A stretch of 64,000 bases of DNA from Glandiceps talaboti (GCF_964340395.1 NC_135557.1:5795216-5859215); one strand, 5' to 3'. Shown: positions 12,312-25,969, counted from the stretch's first letter. A program made the numbers and translations. Notes: generated by a model not told the origin, from the letters alone.

Positions 12312-12850
12312 TAGGGTCATCATTCGAATTGTCTACAATTGTCTATAATAAAGGGTTACTTTCTGATAATATTGTAGCACTGTATTTCAATCATCAAGTA
12401 ACTGCCCAATTGATTAAATCTCAGAGTGAATTAAAGTATCTTTGAACTAAGGTTGTTGTATCGTTTCAATATTAGGATTTATGAACGAGCATGTAGTGTA
12501 GTACTACTACTTAGCATTTCATTGAATTATTTACATATTTGAACTGAATTTCGAGTTTATTGTATCATATCTCAACTGAATTTGGAGTTCACAATTTAGC
12601 TGCACTTAGCTAGAGTAAGACTAAATTTAAATACTTTAGCAACTACATTAGTAATGAACTGATTATCAGTATTACTGTGTTTGATATCGATCTCTGATAA
12701 TGTGCAATAATTTTTACATTAATTTACTCTGTTTCATCACTTAATAATTTACTCTATTTAATCAACGTATGTAAATTTTAATTTTAAAAAAATGTTTTCT
12801 TTGTATGTATATAATTACAAAGCTTTTTGTGTTAATTGATATGAGCATAG
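12312..12850. other. unique AT-rich spacer between satellites
   Basis: This is non-repetitive, stop-dense sequence between the 60-bp and 47-bp arrays. It starts with a sequence containing AATAAAG that could be the original 3' end of the LINE at 9839. I see no gene, RNA or regulatory element that I can support. Confidence 0.5.
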
Positions 12851-14088
12851 ACACCCCTGAGACCTTGTGTTTCATTAACTCTGTACACACCAGACTGACA
12901 CCTTGTGTGACAACTGTTTCATTTACTCTGTACACACCAGACTGACACCTTGTGTGACAACTGTTTCATTTACTCTGTACACACCAGACTGACACCTTGT
13001 GTGTCAACTGGTTCATTTCCTCTGTACACACCAGACTGACACCTTGTGTGTCAACTGGTTCATTTCCTCTGTACACACCAGACTGACACCTTGAGTGGCA
13101 ACTGTTTCATTTACTCTGTACACACCAGACTGACACCTTGTGTGACAACTGTTTCATTTACTCTGTACACACCAGACTGACACCTTGTGTGACAACTGTT
13201 TCATTTACTCTGTAAACACAAGACTGACACCTTGTGTGACACTGTGTTTCATTTACTCTGTACACACCAGACTGACACCTTGTGTGACACTGTTTCATTT
13301 ACTCTGTACACACCAGACTAACACCTTGTGTGACACTGTGTTTCATTTACTCTGTACACACCAGACTAACACCTTGTGTGACACTGTGTTTCATTTACTC
13401 TGTACACACCAGACTAACACCTTGTGTGACACTGTGTTTCATTTACTCTGTACACACCAGACTAACACCTTGTGTGACACTGTGTTTCATTTACTCTGTA
13501 CACACCAGACTAACACCTTGTGTGACACTGTGTTTCATTTACTCTGTACACACCAGACTAACACCTTGTGTGACACTGTGTTTCATTTACTCTGTACACA
13601 CCAGACTAACACCTTGTGTGACACTGTGTTTCATTTACTCTGTACACACCAGACTAACACCTTGTGTGACACTGTGTTTCATTTACTCTGTACACACCAG
13701 ACTAACACCTTGTGTGACACTGTGTTTCATTTACTCTGTACACACCAGACTGACACCTTGTGTGACAACTGTTTCATTTACTCTGTATACACCAGACTAA
13801 CACCTTGTGTGACACTGTTTCATTTACTCTGTACACACCAGACTAACACCTTGTATGACAACTGTTTCACTTACGCTGTACACACCAGACCGACACCTTG
13901 TGTGACAACTGTACTGTTTCATGTACTCTGTACACACCAGACTGACACCTTGTATGACAACTGTTTCATTTACTCTGTACACACCAGACTGACACCTTGT
14001 GTGACAACTGTTTCATTTACTCTGTATACACCAGACTAACACCTTGTGTGACATTGTTTCATTTACTCTGTACACACCAGACTAACAC

Positions 14089-16066
14089 CTGGTGTGACAA
14101 CTGTTTCATTTACCCTGTACACACCAGACTGACACCTGGTGTGACAACTGTTTCATTTACTCTGTACACACCAGACTGACACCTTGTGTGGCAACTGTTT
14201 CATTTACTCTGTACACACCAGACTGACACCTTCTGTGACAACTGTTTCATTTACTCTGTACACACCAGACTGACACCTTGTATGACAACTGTTTCATTTA
14301 CTCTGTACACACCAGACTAACACCTTGTGTGACAACTGTTTCATTTACTCTGTACACACCAGACTAACACCTTGTGTGACAACTGTTTCATTTACTCTGT
14401 ACACACCAGACTAACACCTTGTGTGACAACTGTTTCATTTACTCTGTACACACCAGACTAACACCTTGTGTGACACTGTGTTTCATTTACTCTGTACATA
14501 CCAGACTAACACCTTGTGTGACAAATTTTTCATTTACTCTGTACATACCAGACTGACACCTTGTGTGACAACTGTTTTATTTACTCTGTACACACCAGAC
14601 TAACACCTTGTGTGACACTGTGTTTCATTTACTCTGTACACACCAGACTGGCACCTTGTGTGACAAATGTTTCATTTACTCTGTACACACCAGACTAACA
14701 CCTTGTGTGACAACTGTTTCATTTACTCTGTACACACCAGACTGACACCTTGTGTGACAGTGTTTCATTTACTCTGTACACACCAGACTAACACCTTGTG
14801 TGACACTGTGTTTCATTTACTCTGTACATACCAGACTGACATCTTGTGTGACAACTGTTTCATTTACTCTGTACACACCAGACTAACACCTTGTGTGGCA
14901 ACTGTTTCATTTACTCTGTACACACCAGACTGACACCTTGTGTGACAACTGTTTCATTTACTCTGTACACACCAGACTGACACCTTGTGTGACAACTGTT
15001 TAATTTACTCTGTACACACCACACTAACACCTGGTGTGACAACTGTTTCATTTACCCTGTACACACCAGACTGACACCTGGTGTGACAACTGTTTCATTT
15101 ACTCTGTACACACCAGACTGACACCTTGTGTGGCAACTGTTTCATTTACTCTGTACACACCAGACTGACACCTTCTGTGACAACTGTTTCATTTACTCTG
15201 TACACACCAGACTGACACCTTGTATGACAACTGTTTCATTTACTCTGTACACACCAGACTAACACCTTGTGTGACAACTGTTTCATTTACTCTGTACACA
15301 CCAGACTAACACCTTGTGTGACAACTGTTTCATTTACTCTGTACACACCAGACTAACACCTTGTGTGACAACTGTTTCATTTACTCTGTACACACCAGAC
15401 TAACACCTTGTGTGACACTGTGTTTCATTTACTCTGTACATACTAGACTAACACCTTGTGTGACAAATTTTTCATTTACTCTGTACATACCAGACTGACA
15501 CATTGTGTGACAACTGTTTCATTTACTCTGTACATACCAGACAGACACCTTGTGTGACAACTGTTTCATTTACTCTGTACACACCAGACTAACACCTTGT
15601 GTGACACTGTGTTTCATTTACTCTGTACACACCAGACTGGCACCTTGTGTGACAAATGTTTCATTTACTCTGTACACACCAGACTAACACCTTGTGTGAC
15701 AACTGTTTCATTTACTCTGTACACACCAGACTGACACCTTGTGTGACAGTGTTTCATTTACTCTGTACACACCAGACTAACACCTTGTGTGACACTGTGT
15801 TTCATTTACTCTGTACACACCAGACTAACACCTTGTGTGGCAACTGTTTCATTTACTCTGTACACACCAGACTGACACCTTGTGTGACAACTGTTTCATT
15901 TACTCTGTACACACCAGACTGACACCTTGTGTGACAACTGTTTAATTTACTCTGTACAGACCAGACAGACACCTTGTGTGACAACTGTTTCATTTACTCT
16001 GTACACACCAGACAGACACCTTGTGTGACAACTGTTTCATTTACTCTGTACACACCAGACTGACAC
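14089..16066. repeat. ~989-bp higher-order duplication within the 47-bp satellite
   Basis: A block starting around 14089 recurs about 989 bp later. The same series of variant monomers, including the GGCACC variant and a GTGACAGTGTTTC monomer, appears near 14650-14930 and 15640-15920. Boundaries are approximate because all monomers are similar. Confidence 0.7.
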
Positions 16067-16580
16067 CTTGTGTGACAACTGTTTAATTTACTCTGTACAG
16101 ACCAGACAGACACCTTGTGTGACAACTATTTCATTTACTCTGTACACACCAGACTGAGACCTGGTGTGACAACTGTTTTATTTACTCTGTACACACAAGA
16201 CTGAGACCTGGTGTGACAACTGTTTCATTTACTCTGTACACAACAGACTGAGACCTGGTGTGACAACTGTTTTATTTACTCTGTATACACCAGACTGAGA
16301 CCTGGTGTGACAACTGTTTCATTTACTCTGTACACACCAGACTGACACCTTGTGTGACAGCTGTTTCATTTAATACTCTGTACACAACAGACTAACACCT
16401 TGTGTGACAACTGTTTCATTTACTCTGTATACACCAGACTAACACCTTGTGTGACACTGTTTCATTTACTCTGTACACACCAGACTGACACCTTGTGTGG
16501 CAACTGTTTCATTTACTCTGTACACATCAGACTTGTACCTTGTGTGACAACTGTTTCATTTACTCTGTATACACCAGACT

Positions 16581-18486
16581 GACACCTTGTATGACAACTG
16601 TTTCATTTACTCTGTACACACCAGACTGACACATTGTATGACAACTGTTTCATTTACCCTGTACACACCAGACAGACACCTTGTGTGACAACTGTTTCAT
16701 GTACTCTGTACACACCAGACTGACACCTTGTATGACAACTGTTTCATTTACTCTGTACAGACCAGACAGACACCTTGTGTGACAACTGTTTCATTTACTC
16801 TGTACACACCAGACAGACACCTTGTGTGACAACTGTTTCATTTACTCTGTACACACCAGACTGACACCTTGTGTGACAACTGTTTAATTTACTCTGTACA
16901 GACCAGACAGACACCTTGTGTGACAACTATTTCATTTACTCTGTACACACCAGACTGAGACCTGGTGTGACAACTGTTTTATTTACTCTGTACACACAAG
17001 ACTGAGACCTGGTGTGACAACTGTTTCATTTACTCTGTACACAACAGACTGAGACCTGGTGTGACAACTGTTTTATTTACTCTGTATACACCAGACTGAG
17101 ACCTGGTGTGACAACTGTTTCATTTACTCTGTACACACCAGACTGACACCTTGTGTGACAGCTGTTTCATTTAATACTCTGTACACAACAGACTAACACC
17201 TTGTGTGACAACTGTTTCATTTACTCTGTACGCACCAGACTGACACCTTGTGTGGCAACTGTTTCATTTACTCTGTACACACCAGACTGACACCTTGTGT
17301 GGCAACTGTTTCATTTACTCTGTACACATCAGACTTGTACCTTGTGTGACAACTGTTTCATTTACTCTGTATACACCAGACTAACACCTTGTGTGACACT
17401 GTTTCATTTACTCTGTAAACACCAGACTAACACCTTGCATGACAACTGTTTCACTTACGCTGTACACACCAGACCGACACCTTGTGTGACAACTGTTTCA
17501 TTTACTCTGTACACACCAGACTGACACCTTGTATGACAACTGTTTCATTTACTCTGTACACACCAGACTGACACATTGTATGACAACTGTTTCATTTACC
17601 CTGTACACACCAGACAGACACCTTGTGTGACAACTGTTTCATGTACTCTGTACACACCAGACTGACACCTTGTATGACAACTGTTTCATTTACTCTGTAC
17701 ACACCAGACTGACACCTTGTGTGACAACTGTTTCATGTACTCTGTATACACCAGACTAACACCTTGTGTGACACTGTTTCATTTACTCTGTACACACCAG
17801 ACTGACACGTGGTGTGACAACTGTTTCATTTACTCTGTACACACCAGACTGACACCTTGTATGACAACTGTTTCATTTACTCTACCAGACAGAAACCTTG
17901 TGTGACAACTGTTTCATTTACTCTGTACACACCAGACTAACACCTTGTGTGACAACTGTTTCATTTACTCTGTACACACCAGACTAACACCTTGTATGAC
18001 AACTTTTTCATTTGCTCTGTACAAATCCCAGACTGAGACCTTGTGTGGCAACTGTTTCATTTACTCTGTACACACCAGAATGACACCATGTGTTTCATTT
18101 ACTCTGTACACCAGACAGACACCTTGTGTGGCAACTGTTTTATTTACTCTGTACACACCAGACTGACACCTTGTGTTTCATTTACTCTGTACACCAGACA
18201 GACACCTTGTGTGACAACTGTTTCATTTACTCTGTACACACCAGACTGACACCTTGTGTGCAAACTGTTTCATTTACTCTGTACACATCAGACTTGTACC
18301 TTGTGTGACAACTTTTTCATTTGGTCTGTACAAATCCCAGACTGAGACCTTGTGTGTCAACTGGTTCATGATTACTCTGTACACACAAGACTGAGACCTT
18401 GTGTGACAACTATTTCATTTGCTCTGTACACACCAGACTGAGACCTTGTGTGACAAATGTTTCATTTACTGTGTACACACCAGACT
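16581..18486. repeat. 1,906-bp higher-order repeat, copy 1
   Basis: The order of monomer variants here, including short units, a CAAATCCCAGACTGAG unit and a CATCAGACTTGTACC unit, is repeated at a fixed offset of 1,906 bp. I saw no differences in the parts I compared. An older ~801-bp duplication (around 15950 and 16750) overlaps its start. Confidence 0.85.
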
Positions 18487-20392
18487 GACACCTTGTGTGA
18501 CAACTGTTTCATTTACTCTGTACACACCAGACTGACACATTGTATGACAACTGTTTCATTTACCCTGTACACACCAGACAGACACCTTGTGTGACAACTG
18601 TTTCATGTACTCTGTACACACCAGACTGACACCTTGTATGACAACTGTTTCATTTACTCTGTACAGACCAGACAGACACCTTGTGTGACAACTGTTTCAT
18701 TTACTCTGTACACACCAGACAGACACCTTGTGTGACAACTGTTTCATTTACTCTGTACACACCAGACTGACACCTTGTGTGACAACTGTTTAATTTACTC
18801 TGTACAGACCAGACAGACACCTTGTGTGACAACTATTTCATTTACTCTGTACACACCAGACTGAGACCTGGTGTGACAACTGTTTTATTTACTCTGTACA
18901 CACAAGACTGAGACCTGGTGTGACAACTGTTTCATTTACTCTGTACACAACAGACTGAGACCTGGTGTGACAACTGTTTTATTTACTCTGTATACACCAG
19001 ACTGAGACCTGGTGTGACAACTGTTTCATTTACTCTGTACACACCAGACTGACACCTTGTGTGACAGCTGTTTCATTTAATACTCTGTACACAACAGACT
19101 AACACCTTGTGTGACAACTGTTTCATTTACTCTGTACGCACCAGACTGACACCTTGTGTGGCAACTGTTTCATTTACTCTGTACACACCAGACTGACACC
19201 TTGTGTGGCAACTGTTTCATTTACTCTGTACACATCAGACTTGTACCTTGTGTGACAACTGTTTCATTTACTCTGTATACACCAGACTAACACCTTGTGT
19301 GACACTGTTTCATTTACTCTGTAAACACCAGACTAACACCTTGCATGACAACTGTTTCACTTACGCTGTACACACCAGACCGACACCTTGTGTGACAACT
19401 GTTTCATTTACTCTGTACACACCAGACTGACACCTTGTATGACAACTGTTTCATTTACTCTGTACACACCAGACTGACACATTGTATGACAACTGTTTCA
19501 TTTACCCTGTACACACCAGACAGACACCTTGTGTGACAACTGTTTCATGTACTCTGTACACACCAGACTGACACCTTGTATGACAACTGTTTCATTTACT
19601 CTGTACACACCAGACTGACACCTTGTGTGACAACTGTTTCATGTACTCTGTATACACCAGACTAACACCTTGTGTGACACTGTTTCATTTACTCTGTACA
19701 CACCAGACTGACACGTGGTGTGACAACTGTTTCATTTACTCTGTACACACCAGACTGACACCTTGTATGACAACTGTTTCATTTACTCTACCAGACAGAA
19801 ACCTTGTGTGACAACTGTTTCATTTACTCTGTACACACCAGACTAACACCTTGTGTGACAACTGTTTCATTTACTCTGTACACACCAGACTAACACCTTG
19901 TATGACAACTTTTTCATTTGCTCTGTACAAATCCCAGACTGAGACCTTGTGTGGCAACTGTTTCATTTACTCTGTACACACCAGAATGACACCATGTGTT
20001 TCATTTACTCTGTACACCAGACAGACACCTTGTGTGGCAACTGTTTTATTTACTCTGTACACACCAGACTGACACCTTGTGTTTCATTTACTCTGTACAC
20101 CAGACAGACACCTTGTGTGACAACTGTTTCATTTACTCTGTACACACCAGACTGACACCTTGTGTGCAAACTGTTTCATTTACTCTGTACACATCAGACT
20201 TGTACCTTGTGTGACAACTTTTTCATTTGGTCTGTACAAATCCCAGACTGAGACCTTGTGTGTCAACTGGTTCATGATTACTCTGTACACACAAGACTGA
20301 GACCTTGTGTGACAACTATTTCATTTGCTCTGTACACACCAGACTGAGACCTTGTGTGACAAATGTTTCATTTACTGTGTACACACCAGACT
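18487..20392. repeat. 1,906-bp higher-order repeat, copy 2
   Basis: This is the direct copy of 16581-18486. Its identity is much higher than that among neighbouring monomers. It is either a very recent unequal exchange or a false duplication in the assembly. Confidence 0.85.
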
Positions 20393-21446
20393 GACACCTT
20401 GTGTGACAACTGTTTCATTTACTCTGTACACACCAGACTGACACCTTGTGTGGCAACTGTTTCATTTACTCTGTACACACCAGACTGACACCTGGTGTGA
20501 CAACTGTTTCATTTACTCTGTACACACCAGACTGACACCTGGGGTGACAACTGTTTCATTTACTCTGTACACACCAGACTGACACCTTGTGTGACAACTG
20601 TTTCATTTACTCTGTACACAACAGACTAACACCTTGTGTGACAACTGTTTCATTTACTCTGTACACACCAGACTAACACCTTGTGTGGCAACTGTTTCAT
20701 TTACTCTGTACACACCAGACTGACACCTTGTGTGGCAACTGTTTCATTTACTCTGTACACATCAGACTTGTACCTTGTGTGGCAACTGTTTCATTTACTC
20801 TGTACACACCAGACTGACACCTTGTATGACAACTGTTTCACTTACGCTGTACACACCAGACTAACACCTTGTGTGACAACTGTACTGTTTCATTTACTCT
20901 GTACACACCAGACTGACACCTTGTATGACAACTGTTTCATTTACTCTGTACACACCAGACTGACACATTGTATGACAACTGTTTCATTTACTCTGTACAC
21001 ACCAGACTGACACCTTGTATGACAACTGTTTTACTTACGCTGTATACACCAGACTGACTCCTTGTGTGACAACTGTACTGTTTTATTTACTCTGTTCACA
21101 CCAGACTGACACATTGTATGACAACTGTTTCATTTACTCTGTACACACCAGACTGACACATTGTGTGACACTGTTTCATTTACTCTGTACACCAGACTGA
21201 CACCTGGGGTTACAACTGTTTCATTTACTCTGTACACACCAGACTGACACATTGTATGACAACTGTTTCATTTACTCTGTACACACCAGACTGACACCTT
21301 GTGTGACAACTGTTTCATTTACTCTGTACACACCAGACTGACACCTTGTGTGACAACTGTTTCATTTACTCTGTACACACCAGACTGACACCTTGTGTGA
21401 TAACTGTTTCATTTACTCTGTACACACCAGACTGACACCTTAGTTA

Positions 21447-23061
21447 TTTGTCAAAACTACCCTATTTTACACCTGTTGTATTTGTTAAAACTACTACATA
21501 CTACAAAGTGGTTGTATTAGTAAAACTACCACATACTACATAGTGGTTGTATTTGTTAAAACTACTACATACTACACAGTGATTGTATTTGTCAAAACTA
21601 CTACATACTACACAGTGGTTGTATTTGTTAAAACTACCACATACTACACAGTGGTTATATTTGTTAAAACTACTACATGTACATACTACACAGTGGTTGT
21701 ATTTGTCAAAACTATTACATAGCACACAGTGGTTGTATTTGTTAAAACTACTACATACTACACAGTGGTTGTATTTGTTAAAACTACCATATACTACACA
21801 GTGGTTGTATTTGTTTAAACTACCACATACTACACAGTGGTTGTGTTTGTTAAATCCACCACATACTACACGGTGGTTGTGTTAGTTAAAATTACCACAT
21901 ACTTCACAGTGGTTGTATTTGTTAAAACTATCACATACTACACAGTGGTTGTATTTGTTAAAACTACTACATACTACACAGTGGTTGTATTTGTTAAAAC
22001 TACTACATACTACACAGTGGTTGTATTTGTTAAACCTACCACATACTACACAATGGTTATATTTGTTAAAACTACTACATACTACACAGTGGTTGTATTT
22101 GTTAAAAACTACCACATACTACAAAGTGGTTGTATTTGTTAAAACTACCACATACTACACAGTGGTTGTATTTGTTAAAACTAGCACATACTACACAGTG
22201 GTTGTATTTGTTAAAACTACCATATACTACACAGTGGTTGTATTTGTTTAAACTACCACATACTACAGAGTGGTTGTATTAGTTAAAACTACCATATACT
22301 ACACATGGGTTGCATTTGTTAAAACTACCACATACTACACTGTGGTTGTATTTGTTAAAACTACCATATACTACACAGTGGTTGTATTTGTCAAAACTAC
22401 TACATATTACACAATGGTTATATTTGTTAAAACTACCACATACTACAAAGTGGTTGTATTTGTCAAAACTACTACATATTACACAATGGTTATATTAGTT
22501 ATAATTACCACATACTATACAGTGGTTGTATTTGTTAAAACTACCACATACTACACAATGGTTGTATTTGTTAAAACTACCACATACTACACAATGGTTG
22601 TATTTGTTAAAATTACTACATACTACACAGTGGTTGTATTTGTTAAAACTACCATATACTACACAGTGGTTGTATTTGTTAAAACTACCATATACTACAC
22701 AGTGGTTGTATTTGTTAAAACTACCACATACTACACAATGGTTGTATTTGTTAAAATTACCACATACTACACAATGGTTGTATTTCTTAAAACTACCATA
22801 TACTACACAGTGGTTGTATTTCTTAAAACTACCACATACTACACAGTGATTGTATTTCTTAAAACTACCATATACTACACAGTGGTTGTATTTGTTAAAA
22901 CTACCATATACTACACAGTGGTTGTATTTGTTAAAACTACCACATACTACACAATGGTTGTATTTGTCAAAACTACCACAATTACACAATGGTTGTATTT
23001 GTCAAAACTACCACATACTACACAATGGTTGTATTTGTCAAAACTACCACATACTACACAT
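21447..23061. repeat. 36-bp minisatellite, ~44 copies
   Basis: The unit contains TACTACACAGTGGTTGTATT and TGTTAAAACTACCACA. Because 36 is a multiple of three, repetitive open frames up to 265 residues run through it on both strands. They encode only the repeated unit, and their presence on both strands argues against coding. The array abuts the 47-bp satellite, with only a few bases between. Confidence 0.95.
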
Positions 23062-23610
23062 AATTAGTCATGGACACATGATTAATGTTGAAAAGATATT
23101 TTACTATTAAACTACCCTGACTTCAAACCAGTATTTACTTTTGAGTGACTAACATGCAGTAGAAAACAGAATCACGTAGCAAAGTTTGCACAATGAAAAA
23201 AAAAGTAAATATTTCCACGATAATCAAAATGTGAGGCATCGAGATACTATTTTTAATCATCTATTGTTTATACGCATAATTTTTATTTATTTAATATTTA
23301 AATTAGACAAACCTAATTGAACCACACACCTTACCAAGAGTATACTCCCTAGTAAGATGTCATTGGAATGGTTTTCAAGTATGGGAGAATTGGAACACAG
23401 TTTTAGTCATTATAGAATTAAATGAAAGATGAGACCATGTGATAACTGAAGAAGAACCTTTGAGCTGATATGGACATTACAGTTATTTGAAACAAATGAA
23501 AACTCCTTTTAAGAATGGACTTTTTAATACTGATAATGTTGACATTTATAAAATGTATAGCACTTTCTCACTCCGTGCTCAAAGCATTTTAATATTATTA
23601 CCCCTGACAT
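23062..23610. other. unique intronic spacer
   Basis: AT-rich, non-repetitive sequence. The short open frames are not protein-like, and no further exon of the minus-strand gene could be placed with confidence. Confidence 0.4.
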
Positions 23611-23689
23611 GGATTTATAATGGCACAGTGGCAAGTCTTCCTCAACTCTCTTGGGTGCAGACAGTCCATTGAAGTCTCTATACGGAACT

Positions 23690-23905
23690 CTAGGGGATCA
23701 AAGCCTTCACATTGCAACCCCTATCCTATCAGGTGCCCAATTTATATTAATATGTTGACTGAGGAGCGAGGCACAATTGTGTTTCAAATCTTGCCCAATG
23801 GCTTCACCCATTCAAAAACAAATGGCAGTGATGGCGCTCGAATCTGTAACCTACAGATTCCAAGTCAGCCACTCTACAATCACTGACATCATACCATAGA
23901 TTATA
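23690..23905 (-). mobile_element. tRNA-derived SINE
   Basis: On the minus strand the 5' part (about 23900-23818) resembles a degenerate tRNA. It has an A-box-like AGTGATTGTAGAGTGGCTGA segment, a B-box-like GATTCGAGCG, and a 3' ATCACTGCCA that pairs imperfectly with the start. The body continues with TTGGGCAAGATTTGAAACAC and a GCCTCGCTCCTC segment. This resembles the TTGGGCAAGG...TTGCTCC body of SINEs widespread in marine animals. The family name is not certain. Confidence 0.5.
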
Positions 23906-24312
23906 ACACTTGGCACAACATACGGAGAGACAATTATTACATTCCACCATTCGATAAGAATAGTTGTATGGCCTCTTTACATAATAGTTCATGTTCACAA
24001 ACAAATTTGAAGTTCCCCTATCAATTCGAGTACATGCAAAGAGGCCATAAAACGGTTATCAAACCATGAAATGTAATACAAGACTCTGCTGTTCCACCAT
24101 GCAATGCCACGACAAGTGTTATTAATCCAATGTATTTGTTTACTTTCCCTATTTGTAACAGGTTCTCTTTTCATAATCTGATGTCGGCGATTCGACCACG
24201 ATGACTCCAGTCAAACAGATTGACTAGCCAACATGAAAAGTTAACATTGTATTGATTGTCATGTGACATGTTTTTGTATGAACTTAATAATATATCTATT
24301 CTGTATACTTAC

Positions 24313-24357
24313 TCTGGAGACCTAATTGTTGCCTTAATCGCTGAAGTATACTAGGCT
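24313..24357 (-). CDS. exon 9 (45 nt) of the glycosyltransferase/TRADD-N-like gene
   Basis: Acceptor AG at 24359-24358 and donor GTAAGTAT at 24312 flank 45 nt with phase 1 at both ends. The peptide is short and Leu/Gln/Arg-rich (ILQRLRQQLGLQ), consistent with a helical segment. It is the last exon I can place before the satellite field. It ends in phase 1, which matches the phase-1 acceptor of the NHL exon at 2328. Small exons in between cannot be excluded. Confidence 0.55.
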
Positions 24358-24632
24358 CTGTAAGTAATAGAAAATAAACACACATTTATTAAATTTTGTT
24401 TTTCTGTTTGTTTTTTTCTGAACAATTCCACTATGAAATAATAACTTTACTTTCATCAAATGGTGAATTCTTAAAAGCTCAGCATTCCAAATACATCCGT
24501 ACATAGCATTTTCCTTGTTGAATGTAATTGAAAATAAACCAATGTTAATACATATGATATTTTAGCTACTCAAATAAATCCATGTTTTCTTGCATATAAT
24601 TGAAGATAGAAAAATAAACAATCTGCACGTAC

Positions 24633-24737
24633 TTTCTGTTATTATTATTGCTTGTCCTAGTACAGTACTTTCTCTTTCCCCATGCTTCCCTGCCATGGAT
24701 TGTCTTTCCTTTCCAGTCTTGATTTCATCTGATGTTT
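24633..24737 (-). CDS. exon 8 (105 nt), hydrophilic linker
   Basis: Acceptor TTTAG ends at 24738 and the donor GTACGT starts at 24632. The 35 codons are phase 1 at both ends and open through. The product is rich in Lys, Glu, Ser and Gly and looks like a disordered linker. A few isoleucines come from an ATA/ATT run near the end. Confidence 0.55.
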
Positions 24738-25215
24738 CTAAATGTAAGTGAATATAAAATACACATTAATATACCAAGGTAAATGTACCTACTTATGGAA
24801 ATTATTTGTTTTGTAATCACACCCTCTAAAATATATGGAAGTCTACCCCACTCCACCCCAAGAAAGATGAAATTAACATGAAACTGCTGAGCGACTTGGA
24901 TGCAAAAATCAATCAGTACAATTGTTCCTTCCCATTTTACATACTTACCTACTCATGGAAATAAACCTCTCTGTAAACAGACCCTCTAAATTTTTTGGAA
25001 GGCAGCCCCCTACCCCCCCCCCCCCTACTACATCCGAAACTCCACCCAAGAAAGTAGAAATAAGCAAGAAACTCCTGAGAGACAAAAAGTAAACCAACAT
25101 TTTATCAATCTGTACAATCTTTCTAACACCATTTTATACAATTACCGAAAGTTACAAGTACTTGTTGAATAACCTCTTCTTGCATAATATATGTATTAAG
25201 TAATCTAAAACTTGC

Positions 25216-25338
25216 CTTTTGCTGCTGATTTGACAGACGTTGGCATTTTTGGTCTAACCACTTGACTTTCTGATTCTCTGGGTTCATCAGACATCTCTTT
25301 GCCAGCTTTAACTGGTTTGTCAGTCACCAAGGATTCAC
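25216..25338 (-). CDS. exon 7 (123 nt), hydrophilic linker with probable GC donor
   Basis: The acceptor ends at 25339. Forty-one codons stay open to GCAAAAG|GCAAGT. This is a textbook GC-type donor and leaves phase 1, matching the next exon. Without it the frame would stop two codons later. The product is charged (Lys, Glu, Ser, Pro), with no domain that I recognise. Confidence 0.6.
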
Positions 25339-25840
25339 CTACATTCAAGTATACAATATATGTTAAGTATAGTTAAATTACAATAACACAGATTGCTGTT
25401 ATATTTAAAACTATATGTGTGATATCTCTCTATGGTTCTTTGTTATTCTCTTTTAACTATGAATTAAATGCATACATTGTGGGATAGGTCCATTGTTTAG
25501 AAATAGGGTCTGGACAGGAATGATGTCTACACACAACCAAGTACTATAAGAACAGCAACTCATACTTTATTGACATCTAACAAAACTCCTACAGATCACA
25601 CAGTAATAAGGGTTTATATAGTAGGTTTTCCAACATTCCATACATATTGGCGCGAATTTGGTATTGACCTTCATATGATTGGTCAATTTATGAGCTCAGT
25701 GTATATTTCATTTCCGATATACATTTTAACTACCATAATTCTTAGAAATATAGAAATATATATTTTAGAGGAATTGTTTGGATTTTTCTTAGTACTCGTT
25801 ATTTGAAATGTCAGTGATGAATAACCAATTTCATTCATAC

Positions 25841-25969
25841 CTGTCAATATTTCTCCTTTCTCATTGTCTGGATACTCCATACCACTAGTTGAGATTGGTT
25901 GGGATAGTCCTTCCTTCTCTGGTGGTGTATGTTGTTTGCTGTGTGCTAGAGTTTCAACTTCTGTCATCC
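25841..25969 (-). CDS. exon 6 (129 nt), hydrophilic linker
   Basis: Forty-three codons, phase 1 at both ends. The donor ACAG|GTATGA is good. The acceptor (AG at 25971-25970) has only a T/G-rich tract and is the weakest in the chain. The product contains many Glu, Ser, Pro and Thr residues, such as THSKQHTPPEKEG-like stretches, and is probably disordered. Confidence 0.6.

Larger units (their letters stand above)
12855..21442. repeat. 47/48-bp satellite, ~180 copies, 8.6 kb
   Basis: The monomer contains TACACACCAGACTGACACC, a TTGTGTGACAACTG segment and a TTTCATTTACTCTG segment (47 bp). A variant with GACACTGTG in place of GACAACTG is 48 bp. Runs of the 48-bp form at 13230-13740 keep a reading frame open and generate repetitive open frames of up to 284 residues, which are not genes. 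Other variants (CAGACAGAC, GAGACCTGGTG, GTATGAC, TGGCAAC) mark higher-order copies. The array sits in the presumed last intron of the minus-strand gene. Confidence 0.97.

Noticed and set aside
13185-14039. 284-residue open frame
   Set aside because: It consists only of the translated 47/48-bp satellite unit, has near-identical shadows in other frames, and lacks any unique sequence.
5105-23061. CRISPR-like arrays
   Set aside because: The repeats are contiguous tandem units without unique spacers, and the DNA is eukaryotic.
22270-23067. 265-residue open frame in the 36-bp array (and a 164-residue frame on the other strand)
   Set aside because: Pure repeat translation, open on both strands because the unit is a multiple of three.
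23804-24004. 66-residue minus-strand Cys-rich frame as a zinc-binding exon
   Set aside because: It overlaps the tRNA-like head of a SINE, and its Cys residues do not follow a RING or B-box spacing.
25570-25806. 78-residue plus-strand frame with a hydrophobic tail
   Set aside because: AT-driven composition inside an intron of the opposite strand; no splice or promoter support.
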